NCBI GenBank assembly: GCA_034440495.1
Contig: JAWXCE010000001.1
Location: 1 to 64,000, forward strand
DNA length: 64,000 bases
Direction of reading: 5' to 3'
Origin: JAWXCE01 sp034440495
GTDB lineage: Bacteria; Pseudomonadota; Alphaproteobacteria; Rhizobiales; Rhodomicrobiaceae
Positions 35,026-43,732 of the stretch are shown here, one piece after another; within the stretch, counting starts at the first letter, position 1; every line of letters starts with the position of its first letter. Under the pieces are notes generated by a model that had not been told where the DNA came from, did not search any database, and saw only the letters and a list, made by a program, of their open reading frames with translations. A program made the translations under genes and the position numbers.

Positions 35026-36111
35026 ATGAATATAAAAGCTATTACTGCCTGGTCTCAGCGCGCAACTCTGAACAGCGCAAACTGCACCAATGAAACACTG
35101 GCAAAATCAATATTGATTTTGCCGTTCTTCCAGCATCTGGGCTACGACCCAAACGATCCGAAGGTTGTAGTTCAAGAGCATAGGGTGGATCTCAATAAAA
35201 AGTATCCTGATCGCGCGGATATCGTTTTTTATGTGTATGGCAAACCTGCAATTGTCGTGGAATGTAAGGCGCCTGGCAAAAATCTCACGCGTTATTTCAG
35301 CCAATTGTCGAGATACTATGATGTTTATGATGATGCTACTCTAGGTGTTCTAACAGATGGAGTTATCTTTCATTTCTTTAGTGAAACAGACGCTGATGGT
35401 TCTCTGGAGCCAATACCTTTTCTCACCATTAATTTGGAAAAAATCGCGTCGAGAGGCCTTGTCACCGAAGAGGTCGAGTTTCTCTCTAAAGTAGGCCATG
35501 AAGGTTTTGATAAAAAGTGGATAACGCAGTTTGCGAATACAGAATTGCTTCGCATAAAATTAACTAACTGGCTTTCGTTACAGTTGCATAATCCTTCTCC
35601 GCAGTTCTGCCGGTATGTTTTAGGACATATCGATATAAAAAATGTATCTGAAAAAAAGTTGGAAACTTACGCAAAAATATTACGTGATGCCTTCGCACAC
35701 GGTTTGGCAGACAAAATTTACGAAAAAATCCAGGATAAAAAAACGAAAGTTTCTTTTTCCAGAAATGGAAATTTACAGATTGAGCCAGTTAAGCCGAAAA
35801 TCATAACGACTGATCGTGAGCTGGAGATATTTTCGTATTGTAAACAGAGGCTTACCTCGTTGCTTCAATCAAATCGATTGCACCAAAATGAGATTTCAAA
35901 GATTGACTACGAGGATAAAATTCAGAAGTTTTCTGTTTTCTATTCAAGAAAACGAAAAGGCAAAATGTTTGACTACGCAGAAGAAAACGGACGCGAGAAG
36001 TTTGTTTTCTTTATAAACGGTCAAGAGCAGGTCGTTTTTGACGCACCTAACATAGACAAGCCTTTGTTGGCAGTTTTCCGTCAAAAACTTCTAGAATCGC
36101 AAAGCTGGTGA
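35026..36111 (+). CDS. Orphan nuclease with type I restriction HsdR N-terminal domain
   Basis: A 361-residue protein whose first 130 residues form a PD-(D/E)xK nuclease of the HsdR-N type: helices with S-I-L-I-L-P-F-F-Q-H-L-G-Y-D-P, then R-A-D-I-V-F-Y near residue 63 and V-V-E-C-K-A-P-G near 76 as catalytic Asp and Glu-x-Lys. The C-terminal 230 residues are mixed and unrecognised. There is no helicase domain and no hsdM or hsdS gene nearby. The DNA is clearly AT-rich between GC-rich leuB and the next gene, with AT-rich codon use, so it was probably acquired. It may be a stand-alone defence gene; that is inference. Confidence 0.8.
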   Translation: MNIKAITAWSQRATLNSANCTNETLAKSILILPFFQHLGYDPNDPKVVVQEHRVDLNKKYPDRADIVFYVYGKPAIVVECKAPGKNLTRYFSQLSRYYDVYDDATLGVLTDGVIFHFFSETDADGSLEPIPFLTINLEKIASRGLVTEEVEFLSKVGHEGFDKKWITQFANTELLRIKLTNWLSLQLHNPSPQFCRYVLGHIDIKNVSEKKLETYAKILRDAFAHGLADKIYEKIQDKKTKVSFSRNGNLQIEPVKPKIITTDRELEIFSYCKQRLTSLLQSNRLHQNEISKIDYEDKIQKFSVFYSRKRKGKMFDYAEENGREKFVFFINGQEQVVFDAPNIDKPLLAVFRQKLLESQSW

Positions 36112-36129
36112 AGCTTAAAGCGGGGGGCG

Positions 36130-36990
36130 ATGTCTGATCATTTCGGCGTCATCGGGTTCAAGGCTGGGTCGGCGGAGGAACTGGCAGGTCTGCTCGCCAC
36201 GCTGCCTGAAACGGGCGCCGATCCGCGCGCCTGCGGGCCGGGCTATTACTATCGCTGGCAATCGGATGCCGGGCCGGAGCTTTGGATTCATATGCAACGT
36301 GAAGCCGCCGCGGCCTCTACCGAGAACAGCGAGGAGCGGTTGACTATCGTGGGCGTAACGCCGTTTTTCTCGGGCGAGGGCCGCGTGACCGTCCGTGTCA
36401 TGACCCTACGCCAGCGCCCTACCGACAACGCCTTTGAAGGCGCCGCGTTCGCCGAAATCGAGCCGGGGCCAAAGCCGCACCAGTGCGCCACAGTGGCGCT
36501 GTTCGATCTTATTGACTACGCTTGCGAAACCGACCGCCAGACGCCGTTTATCGCGTCGGCGCAAATCGCCGCGTTCCCGCACGACATCGCTGTGTTTGTC
36601 GATGAATCCGCGTTCAACGCCTCGCAACAGGGGCAGGACGTAAAATTCGCCGCGAAATCGTTCTTCGCCAGCGGATTGTTCGCGCCCCTCGGCGATGATC
36701 CGGAGGGAGCGCCTACATATCACGATCCTGACGGGCCAGATTTTCGCGCTCCAGCCAAGGCCTATCTGACAGGCGTTATAGCGAAATCCGAGACGCGCAG
36801 AAACTCCGTCACCGGGCAAAGCTTCCGCTGGGCGCTTATTAACACGCTCGGCGGTGCGATGGACGTGGTAGCGAGCGAAAGCCAGTTTCGCGGCGACTTA
36901 CGCCCCGGTATGATCGTGCAGGGTGAATTCTGGCTATGCGGGCGGCTGACCGACGAGGCGGTGCAACTCGGCTTGCCGGGCTTGTTGTGA
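36130..36990 (+). CDS. Conserved hypothetical protein, unknown
   Basis: A 286-residue soluble protein with no signal peptide or membrane helix, GC-rich and intact. Visible segments are G-P-G-Y-Y-Y-R-W near residue 36, P-K-P-H-Q-C-A-T near 115 and a C-terminal Q-G-E-F-W-L-C-G-R-L, suggesting a beta-rich fold. I do not recognise the family. It starts 18 bases after the AT-rich nuclease gene, and its stop TGA overlaps the GTG start of the permease, so the two are coupled. Confidence 0.6.
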   Translation: MSDHFGVIGFKAGSAEELAGLLATLPETGADPRACGPGYYYRWQSDAGPELWIHMQREAAAASTENSEERLTIVGVTPFFSGEGRVTVRVMTLRQRPTDNAFEGAAFAEIEPGPKPHQCATVALFDLIDYACETDRQTPFIASAQIAAFPHDIAVFVDESAFNASQQGQDVKFAAKSFFASGLFAPLGDDPEGAPTYHDPDGPDFRAPAKAYLTGVIAKSETRRNSVTGQSFRWALINTLGGAMDVVASESQFRGDLRPGMIVQGEFWLCGRLTDEAVQLGLPGLL

Positions 36991-38081
36991 CGCAGCCCCC
37001 ACCGGTTCCCGTGCCTGCGCCGTCTTTCGCCGACATTTTCGAGCGCACGGCGTTTGCGCTCATAATCGGCGCGGGAGGCGGGACGCTGTTTTTCATCGCC
37101 GGGCTTCCCGCCGCGTGGCTGACGGGTAGTATGCTGGCGGTCGCCGCGCTGGCGCTATGCCAGGCGCCGCTGGCGTTGCCAGGGCCGCTTGCATCCGCCT
37201 CGTTCGTGCTCGTCGGCGTGTCGATGGGCGCCGGATTCGACGCGCGAATGCTGGAAAGCCTGGCGAAGTGGCCGTTGAGCCTCGTGGCGCTCGCCCTCTC
37301 CGTACCCGCCATCATGGCGGCGGTGGCGATCTACCTGCGCCGCGCAGGCGGATGGGACGCGCCAACAGCATTTTTCGCCTCCATCCCTGGCGCGCTTTCT
37401 TACGTTATCGCCATGACGCTTAACAGCCGCGCCGACGCCAAGCTCGTCGTCATGGCGCAGATGGTGCGGCTGATGATCCTAATGGCGATTTTGCCGCCGC
37501 TGATTGTGGCGCTCAGCGATCCCGCTGACATGGAGCCGCCCGTGATCGCGGCGGCGCGATTCGAAGGTGCGGGCGGACTGGCGATGCTTATCGCGGCGGG
37601 CGCAGCGGCTGGCTTGCTGCTGCACTGGCTGAAGGCGCCGGCGGGGTTGCTGCTTGGCGCGATGATCGCCAGCGCCGTTCTGCATCTGACGGGCGCGGTG
37701 ACTGGCCAGTTGCCCGCCGCCATTCTTATCCCGACGCTGATCGTGCTAGGCGCCTATACGGGGATGCGGTTCGAGGGCGCCAGCATCGCCCTGCTGCGTC
37801 GCTCGCTGCCCGCCTCGTTCGTCGCGTTTTTCATCGCGCTGGTGGTGGCGGGCGTGTTGGCGAGCGCGGTCGCGTGGGGGCTGGGCGTGCCGTGGGGGCA
37901 GGCTTTGCTCGCCTTCGCGCCGGGCGGGCTGGAGGCGATGATGATCCTGTCGTTCCTGCTCGGCCTCGACCCGGCCTATGTGGGAGCGCACCAGTTTGCC
38001 AGGTTTCTGGGTATTAGCATCCTGCTGCCGTTTATCGCGCGAAAATATCTTTCGTCGTCGGATCGCGGCGTGCCACAATAA
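36987..38081 (+). CDS. AbrB family putative ammonia-monooxygenase-type permease
   Basis: A 364-residue membrane protein with about nine hydrophobic segments in two halves. The family marks G-A-G-G-G-T-L-F near residue 30 and F-A-P-G-G-L-E-A-M near residue 310 are clear (the AbrB/COG3180 family, annotated as ammonia monooxygenase without evidence of that activity). GTG 36987 overlaps the previous stop as GTGA. The last 35 codons, after 37979, are less GC-rich than the body, and a second, GC-richer version of this C-terminus lies at 38776-38930. The present 3' end may therefore be of foreign origin. Confidence 0.8.
   Translation: MTQPPPVPVPAPSFADIFERTAFALIIGAGGGTLFFIAGLPAAWLTGSMLAVAALALCQAPLALPGPLASASFVLVGVSMGAGFDARMLESLAKWPLSLVALALSVPAIMAAVAIYLRRAGGWDAPTAFFASIPGALSYVIAMTLNSRADAKLVVMAQMVRLMILMAILPPLIVALSDPADMEPPVIAAARFEGAGGLAMLIAAGAAAGLLLHWLKAPAGLLLGAMIASAVLHLTGAVTGQLPAAILIPTLIVLGAYTGMRFEGASIALLRRSLPASFVAFFIALVVAGVLASAVAWGLGVPWGQALLAFAPGGLEAMMILSFLLGLDPAYVGAHQFARFLGISILLPFIARKYLSSSDRGVPQ
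37924..37979 (+). repeat. Direct repeat, left copy (in AbrB gene)
   Basis: These 56 bases, encoding G-G-L-E-A-M-M-I-L-S-F-L-L-G-L-D-P-A-Y, recur at 38776-38831 with one mismatch. Beyond the right end the two loci still encode the same protein family but differ at many positions. Confidence 0.9.
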
Positions 38082-38093
38082 ATTGCAAGTTGA

Positions 38094-38492
38094 CTACGTT
38101 AGGGACGGTAACATCAGAGAGTTTCGGTTCTCGCCAATCTCTATATCGTTCATGTTCAACAATGAAGCGATAAGCCTTTCAATGGTTTCAAAATCGTAAG
38201 GTTTCGTTACCGTCAAAGATTTAAAACGTTTGTCAACTGTGTCCGTGGCATCGCCTGTTGTAAATGCAAACGGCGCCCCGCAAGCCAAGAGAACGTCAAC
38301 CAACAGGTCGCAGCGTTCGCCGCCCAAATTTACATCAAGAATTGCTGCATCGAATGATGCATTCGTTATGACCGATAGCGCTTGCTTGACCGAGCATGCT
38401 GGGCCAACGACTTGGTGACCCAAATCGCTTAACCAGTCCTCCAGCACCGCTGAAATTAGGGGTTCGTCCTCAACGATTAAAATACGGGCCAT
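38094..38492 (-). CDS. Single-domain response regulator
   Basis: A 132-residue receiver domain with no output domain. It has I-V-E-D-E-P near residue 6 (acidic pocket), D-A-A-I-L-D-V-N-L near 52 with the phosphorylated Asp, T-T-G near 78 and the conserved Lys in V-T-K-P-Y near 96. Such proteins often pair with HWE-type kinases in Rhizobiales. The divergent frame 79 bases away holds only the N-terminus of such a kinase fused to a permease end, so its cognate kinase seems lost. The DNA is AT-richer than the neighbours. Confidence 0.9.
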   Translation of the reverse strand: MARILIVEDEPLISAVLEDWLSDLGHQVVGPACSVKQALSVITNASFDAAILDVNLGGERCDLLVDVLLACGAPFAFTTGDATDTVDKRFKSLTVTKPYDFETIERLIASLLNMNDIEIGENRNSLMLPSLT

Positions 38493-38570
38493 GATTTCCG
38501 CTTTATCTTCAATGTTATGATGTCACGCCATGTTTTCGAAAAATAATCTATCAGCTTTGCTGGACAAACC

Positions 38571-38930
38571 ATGAATTCTTTTAAAAATTTTATCGGGTTT
38601 TTTCGCCGTGCATGGCTTTTCCTGCAACCCATCAATCTGAATATGATAACAGAAACTCTGCGCACGGCGCTAGGTCGCCGCCCGCTGTGGTATAAGCTTG
38701 CACTGCTCGTACTGGCGAGTACTCTACCACCGATATTAGCGTCGGCGCTCATGTTCAACAGGTTGGGCGCGCCAGGCGGGCTGGAGGCGATGATGATCCT
38801 GTCATTCCTGCTCGGCCTCGACCCGGCCTATATCGGCGCGCACCAGTTCGCCCGCTTCCTCGGCATCGCGGTGCTGTTGCCTCTCATGGCGCGGCGGTAT
38901 CTCCCGCCCGCCGACCGCGCTGCGCCTTAA
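38571..38930 (+). pseudogene. Chimera: sensor-kinase N-terminus joined to AbrB permease C-terminus
   Basis: The first part (to about 38765) encodes R-R-P-L-W-Y-K-L-A-L-L-V-L-A-S-T-L-P-P-I-L, the first membrane helix typical of Rhizobiales sensor kinases; an internal ATG at 38643 is the likely original start. From 38769 the frame continues as A-P-G-G-L-E-A-M-M and the last 50 residues of an AbrB permease, ending in a stop at 38930. The junction falls in a GCGCCAGGCGGGC stretch shared with the intact permease gene. The 119-residue frame is open, but neither domain can work. Confidence 0.78.
38776..38831 (+). repeat. Direct repeat, right copy (in chimeric frame)
   Basis: This copy matches 37924-37979 at 55 of 56 positions. 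The following 99 bases complete an AbrB C-terminus with GC-rich codons like those of the permease body upstream. The pair flanks about 800 bases of less GC-rich DNA with the response regulator and kinase fragment. Confidence 0.9.
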
Positions 38931-38994
38931 CGAGATCCCGTCGCTCAACTTCTCAAGCAATGTCTGGTCGTACAAAAAATGACTTTTAGAACCG

Positions 38995-39885
38995 TTATTT
39001 GGCAAAGCGCGTCTCGATCAGCTCTTTTTTAAGCGCTGTAACGAAGTTGCGAACGACTGGAAGTGCTAGTCTACCCGGTGGCGTTACGGCAAATATTTCA
39101 ACGGTACCCGCGCAAAGGTTGGGCAGTAACGGTTTTAGCTGTCCCGCTGATACAAAACTTAAAGCAAGAAACTCCGGTAATGCTGCGACTGCGGCTCCCG
39201 AAGAAGCAACAACACACGCAGCTTCAGGGTCATTAACGGTGCACATAACCCTCAGACGTTCCTTGTAGTTGCGATTTCCATCGCTTAACTGGAGAACTAA
39301 ATGCTCCGTAGGTTCATTCGATGTTTTGACCGCACGGTGATATTTCAAGTCGCTTACTTGATTAATCATGCTTGCGATATTTGGTGCAGCATAAAGCTTA
39401 AGTTCGGCCATAGCGAGTTTAGTCTGAACCAGATACGATACCTTTGGTTTTATTATCTGGATTGCGACATCGAATTCGTCCCGCATAGGGTCTATGGGAT
39501 CATTGCTAAATTTAAGTGTAATGTTTAAATCTGCGGCGCCAGCCAAAAACTGCCCGACGAACTGTGAAAGCACAACGCGCCCAAACAAAAAAGGCGCTGC
39601 GACCCTTAGGCAGCCGCCTTCTCCTTTTTGCACAGATTCAATAATAGTTTGAGCACCTGCAAGCGCTACGCGAACAAGGGCCGCTGACTCAGCGAGGTGT
39701 TGTCCCAGAAGAGTTGGCCGCAACCGGCGGGAAGCTCGATCAAACAATGGAGAGCCAGCGGCTTTTTCCAGCCGCTGCAAGCGCCGGCTAATCGTCGCTT
39801 TTGGTTGCCGCAACTTTTTAGCTGCAGCGGTAACCCCGCCTTCAGTAATAATCGCATCTAAAAGTAACAGATCGCCAGCGTCCAT
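38995..39885 (-). CDS. LysR family transcriptional regulator
   Basis: A 296-residue regulator with an N-terminal winged helix-turn-helix (G-G-V-T-A-A-A-K-K-L-R-Q-P-K-A-T-I-S-R-R near residues 17-36, then L-E-K-A-A-G-S-P-L-F) and a substrate-binding domain (about 90-290). It is divergent from an exported isochorismatase-family hydrolase gene, 111 bases between start codons, the usual layout for a LysR protein and its target. Both genes have lower GC than the surrounding housekeeping genes, so the pair was probably gained together. Confidence 0.92.
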   Translation of the reverse strand: MDAGDLLLLDAIITEGGVTAAAKKLRQPKATISRRLQRLEKAAGSPLFDRASRRLRPTLLGQHLAESAALVRVALAGAQTIIESVQKGEGGCLRVAAPFLFGRVVLSQFVGQFLAGAADLNITLKFSNDPIDPMRDEFDVAIQIIKPKVSYLVQTKLAMAELKLYAAPNIASMINQVSDLKYHRAVKTSNEPTEHLVLQLSDGNRNYKERLRVMCTVNDPEAACVVASSGAAVAALPEFLALSFVSAGQLKPLLPNLCAGTVEIFAVTPPGRLALPVVRNFVTALKKELIETRFAK

Positions 39886-39996
39886 CGTGTTCCGATTATG
39901 GAAATATACATCTCATTTGTATCACTTTCAGGATGACTTGCCCACCACCATCTCCATTAGGCAATGAGACGGGGTCTTATGCTAACGGAGCAAAAC

Positions 39997-40800
39997 ATGC
40001 ATATGATAAATAGGTTTAGGCTAAAAATTACTAGAATGCGAACGCTCGTCCAGAGTCTGCGCTGGAGTAGAATACTCAGTGTGCCGCTAGCGGTCGTCGC
40101 CCTATCCTCGGCGCCTACGCAAGGTGCTTTTGCGCAAACTGATAACAAGTCTGCTTCTTCAAATCCTGCATTGACTGGGTTTTCACCTGAAGATGCGGTT
40201 CTTGTGTACGTGGACTATGTGACTGCTCTGGACAATCTGATGACCACGATTCCGGGCAAGCAGTATCGTAACAATATTGCCGCATTCGCTAAGTTCAGCT
40301 CTTTATTCAAGATGCCAACGGCCGTCGTTGGCGAGGAAAACGACTATTACGGTACGTTTTTGCCAGAGATCAAAAAACTGACCAGTGAAGGTGGCAAGAC
40401 TTTTGCGCCGCGTTCGACGCCTTCTGCGTACTCGCCTGACTTCGCTAGCTGGCTCAAATCCACGGGACGGCGAAATGTGGTTATCGGGGGTATCTCGATT
40501 GATAACTGCACGCTTCACACGTCGCTCGATCTTATTCGGAACGGTTACAACGTTTATGTAATAGTCGATGTTTCCAGCACCAATAGTAAACTTGCAGAGG
40601 ATGCGGCAGTTCAAAGGCTCATTCAAGCAGGTGCTGTTCCTGTAAGCTGGCTTAACGCACTAACTGAACTTGGCGGAGATTTCGCTGGACCGTACAGCAA
40701 AGGCATGATGCAGATCATCCAGGCGCATTGGCCGGCGTCTACCGTCGGGGCTGTGCAGGACACCACTTTAGATGGTCGCGGCATGCAACTGCCAAAATAG
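39997..40800 (+). CDS. Exported isochorismatase-family hydrolase
   Basis: A 267-residue cysteine hydrolase of the isochorismatase superfamily. The core has V-Y-V-D-Y-V-T near residue 70 (catalytic Asp), then V-V-I-G-G-I-S-I-D-N-C-T-L-H near 170 with the catalytic Cys. It begins with a basic segment and a hydrophobic stretch (about 30-48) ending A-F-A-Q, a Sec signal peptide with a long n-region. Most family members are cytoplasmic, so export is notable. ATG 39997 has GGAG six bases upstream. The nearest relatives seem to be YcaC-like hydrolases of unknown substrate. The 170 bases to asd hold only a short unsupported frame. Confidence 0.8.
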   Translation: MHMINRFRLKITRMRTLVQSLRWSRILSVPLAVVALSSAPTQGAFAQTDNKSASSNPALTGFSPEDAVLVYVDYVTALDNLMTTIPGKQYRNNIAAFAKFSSLFKMPTAVVGEENDYYGTFLPEIKKLTSEGGKTFAPRSTPSAYSPDFASWLKSTGRRNVVIGGISIDNCTLHTSLDLIRNGYNVYVIVDVSSTNSKLAEDAAVQRLIQAGAVPVSWLNALTELGGDFAGPYSKGMMQIIQAHWPASTVGAVQDTTLDGRGMQLPK

Positions 40801-40972
40801 ACTGAGGACTGGTGCGTCTTGGATATATTTGTCCCGGACGCACTAAAACGCGGAGTTTTGCTGGATGGTAGCTTAAAGGTAAAAACTGAAATTCCATCAT
40901 TTATAGCTGCGCTAGATAGACATAATGACGTTGAAACGCTATCAAGTCCGTAAACAAAAGTAGGACATTGAT

Positions 40973-42004
40973 ATGGCATATAATGTCGCCGTTGTGGGCG
41001 CCACGGGCAATGTGGGCCGCGAAATGCTGAACATTCTGGTGGAGCGCGAGTTTCCGCTCGGGGAAATCCACGCCATCGCGTCCAGGCGCAGCCAGGGGCT
41101 GCCGGTGTCTTTCGGCGAGAAGACCATCAAATGCCAGGATCTGGCGACGTTCGATTTCTCGCGCTGCGATTTCGCGCTGCTGTCGGCAGGCGGAGAGGTG
41201 TCCAAGGAATGGGCGCCGAAAATTGCCGCGACCGGCTGCGTCGTCATCGATAACTCAAGCGCGTGGCGCTACGACATGGACGTGCCGCTCATCGTGCCGG
41301 AGGTGAACGCCGACGCCGTCGCCGGTTTCCGCAAAAAGAACATCGTCGCCAACCCGAACTGCTCCACCGCGCAGCTCGTGGTCGCGCTGAAGCCGCTGCA
41401 CGACGCAGCCACCATCCGCCGCGTGGTGGTCGCCACCTATCAATCCGTGTCCGGCGCGGGCAAGGACGCGATGGACGAGTTGTGGACGCAGACCAAGGGC
41501 ATTTTCGTCACCGACAGCCCCACGCCTAACGTGTTCAGCAAACAGATCGCGTTCAACGTCATCCCTCACATCGACACGTTCATGGAGGATGGCACGACGC
41601 GCGAGGAGTGGAAAATGGTGGTCGAGACCAAGAAAATCCTCGATCCAAAAATCAAGCTCACTGCCACTTGCGTACGCGTGCCGGTGTTCGTTGGCCATTC
41701 CGAGGCGGTGAATATCGAGTTCGAGCGCCCCATCACGGCGGACGAAGCGCGCGAGATTTTGCGTGAGGCGCCCGGAATGATGGTGGTGGATAAACACGAG
41801 GATGGAGGCTACGTAACGCCTATAGATTGCGTGGGCGAATACGCAACGTTCGTATCTCGCATCCGCGAGGACATCACGGTGGAGAATGGCCTCAGCCTCT
41901 GGATCGTGTCCGACAACCTGCGCAAAGGTGCGGCGCTGAACACCATTCAGATTGCCGAAACCATTATCAACCGCGGCCTGTTGAAAGCGCGCAAGGCTGC
42001 CTAG
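40973..42004 (+). CDS. asd: Aspartate-semialdehyde dehydrogenase
   Basis: Asd reduces aspartyl-4-phosphate to the semialdehyde with NADPH, the branch point to lysine/diaminopimelate, threonine and methionine. The 343-residue protein has V-G-A-T-G-N-V-G-R-E near residue 7, the catalytic Cys in N-P-N-C-S-T near 130 and R-V-P-V-F-V-G-H near 235. The last 4 bases overlap the end of the convergent small gene. Confidence 0.97.
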   Translation: MAYNVAVVGATGNVGREMLNILVEREFPLGEIHAIASRRSQGLPVSFGEKTIKCQDLATFDFSRCDFALLSAGGEVSKEWAPKIAATGCVVIDNSSAWRYDMDVPLIVPEVNADAVAGFRKKNIVANPNCSTAQLVVALKPLHDAATIRRVVVATYQSVSGAGKDAMDELWTQTKGIFVTDSPTPNVFSKQIAFNVIPHIDTFMEDGTTREEWKMVVETKKILDPKIKLTATCVRVPVFVGHSEAVNIEFERPITADEAREILREAPGMMVVDKHEDGGYVTPIDCVGEYATFVSRIREDITVENGLSLWIVSDNLRKGAALNTIQIAETIINRGLLKARKAA

Positions 42005-42249
42005 TCTTGCTTCAGCGCTACGACCTCGGCGTCTGGGCGGTCGTCACCTGCAGCAAACTCGCGTTGCAACTCGCCTGTCGCGTCCTGATACTCGATGTCG
42101 GTCGTCTCGCCGTTCAACTGCTGCCGGCTTGCCGCATCGTCAGCCCCTGCCTGCGCTTCCTGTTCGGTGGCGAAGGTCTGCGAGTAAACATCGCCGAGCA
42201 TGTAAGCCCAGCCATCGTTATGTTCTACAATTTGGTAAGTTACTGTCAT
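42001..42249 (-). CDS. Small DUF2188-like protein
   Basis: An 82-residue protein from ATG 42249 (M-T-V-T-Y-Q-I-V-E-H-N-D-G-W-A-Y). A beta-strand start with G-W-A-Y, then F-A-T-E-Q-E-A-Q-A-G-A, then a strand ending I-E-Y-Q-D-A-T-G, resembles DUF2188, a small domain of unknown function. A start at 42264 adds five residues. It converges on asd with a 4-base overlap and lies downstream of the Gfo/Idh gene. Confidence 0.6.
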   Translation of the reverse strand: MTVTYQIVEHNDGWAYMLGDVYSQTFATEQEAQAGADDAASRQQLNGETTDIEYQDATGELQREFAAGDDRPDAEVVALKQD

Positions 42250-42260
42250 CGTCTTTCCTT

Positions 42261-43511
42261 TCAACTTTCCACGCCGCCATGGGCGCCAAGTTTCAACGTT
42301 CGCCCTTCTCGCGCGGCTTGATAAATCGCCTGCATCAGCCGCACGTCGCGCAAACCTTCCTCGCCCGGAGTTTTCACGGCCGTGTTGTTCGTCACCGCCA
42401 TCGACATGTGATCCATCTGCGCGGCGAACTGGTTGCCCTCCTGCAGTTGCGGCGTTTCCTCAAGTTTCTCCGTGGCGATTGTCATTTCGTGTTTGTAATA
42501 ATCCGGCGCCGGGTCGAGCGTCACGGAAGCGCGTACGCCAAAAACCTGGAAGCGCTTCACACCCTGATAGCTGTATGACGAAGAACAATGCGCGAGTGCA
42601 CCGGACGGGAACCGCATTTGCCATACGACTGTGTCCTCAATCTCTTTAAACCGCGCATCGTCCTTAAGATTGCTCATCATTGCGCTTACTTCTAGCGGCT
42701 CCTCAGCGGTCAGATAACGAGTCGCCTGCAGCGCGTAGATGCCTATGTCGTACAGCGAACCGCCGCCCGCCAAGGACTTCACCATACGCCATTGATCGCG
42801 CGGCTCTTCCGGTTTTAAGTGCCGTCCGTGATCGCTTGTGACGAGGCGAACGGCGCCTAGCTCACCGTCCCGCGCGCGGCGCATGGCCTCCAGGTTGAAT
42901 GGCTCGTACTGCGCGCGGTAACCAATCATAAGCTGGCGATTTGCCTGCTTCGCAGCGGCGATCATCGCCTCGCATTCCGCGACCGTGTTCGCCATAGGCT
43001 TTTCGCAGCACACATGCTTGCCGGCCTTTAGCGCGCGGATTGCGTACTCCGCGTGCAGACCGTTAGGCATGATAATGTAAACGATATCGATGTCCGCATT
43101 GTCGGCAATACGGTCGAAATCATCATAGCCGTAAATGTTCTTTTCCGGCACGCCGTAAAGTTGCGCCATCTTTTGCGCCTTTGAGCGGTCGCCGCTCACA
43201 AGCCCTGTCAGCCGTGAAGCTTTAGATTCGGCGAAGGAGGGAATGATCTGATTCAAAGCATACGCGCCCAAGCCTACCACCGCCCAGCGCAACCGTCTGC
43301 CCGGCTCCAACGGCAAACCCTTTTCAATCTCCGGCATCACACGCCCAACAGGCTTGGACGGCGGTAATTTGAGATCTTCCCCACTCATAGCGGGCTGAGC
43401 GCCCAGGCGTGCAGGCGCGCCAGCGACGGTTACGGCCGCGATGCCGCTGGCGGCGGCAAGCACAGAGCGGCGGGATAGGAGCGGCATAGACGGCAAAAGC
43501 AGCGCGGGCAT
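42261..43511 (-). CDS. Tat-exported Gfo/Idh/MocA oxidoreductase (GFOR-like)
   Basis: A 416-residue NAD(P)-dependent sugar oxidoreductase resembling glucose-fructose oxidoreductase. The N-terminus has a twin-arginine signal, L-S-R-R-S-V-L-A-A-A-S-G, so it folds with its cofactor and is exported. The Rossmann strand R-W-A-V-V-G-L-G-A-Y lies near residue 58, C-C-E-K-P-M-A with the catalytic Lys near 155, and G-G-S-L-Y-D-I-G-I-Y near 250. I chose ATG 43511 because GGAGG lies five bases upstream. Substrate is likely a hexose, but not certain. Confidence 0.85.
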   Translation of the reverse strand: MPALLLPSMPLLSRRSVLAAASGIAAVTVAGAPARLGAQPAMSGEDLKLPPSKPVGRVMPEIEKGLPLEPGRRLRWAVVGLGAYALNQIIPSFAESKASRLTGLVSGDRSKAQKMAQLYGVPEKNIYGYDDFDRIADNADIDIVYIIMPNGLHAEYAIRALKAGKHVCCEKPMANTVAECEAMIAAAKQANRQLMIGYRAQYEPFNLEAMRRARDGELGAVRLVTSDHGRHLKPEEPRDQWRMVKSLAGGGSLYDIGIYALQATRYLTAEEPLEVSAMMSNLKDDARFKEIEDTVVWQMRFPSGALAHCSSSYSYQGVKRFQVFGVRASVTLDPAPDYYKHEMTIATEKLEETPQLQEGNQFAAQMDHMSMAVTNNTAVKTPGEEGLRDVRLMQAIYQAAREGRTLKLGAHGGVES

Positions 43512-43732
43512 TAAAGCCTCCAACATTGTGTGTTGCAAGGCAGACGAACGATGCCGCGAGGTGGTTCCGCGCGACAATTTAAAGGCTGCGCCTACGCTTA
43601 AGACGTTAAGCGAGTATGAGTGTCTTAAAAGCCATCATCGCTCAATCCGTCCAAAGGTAGACACGGGTAGCCAGATCGGCGTATCCGGTTAGAGAAAGTA
43701 GCAGTGGCGAGGTCGATAAACATCTCGGCATA

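Noticed and set aside
36987..38081. Reading the permease as part of ammonia oxidation because of its family label.
   Set aside because: The 'ammonia monooxygenase' name of AbrB-family proteins is an annotation artefact; no amo genes are present.
40820..40954. A short TTG-started frame of about 44 residues between the isochorismatase gene and asd.
   Set aside because: Too short, no homology seen and no ribosome site; could be a remnant, but that cannot be supported.
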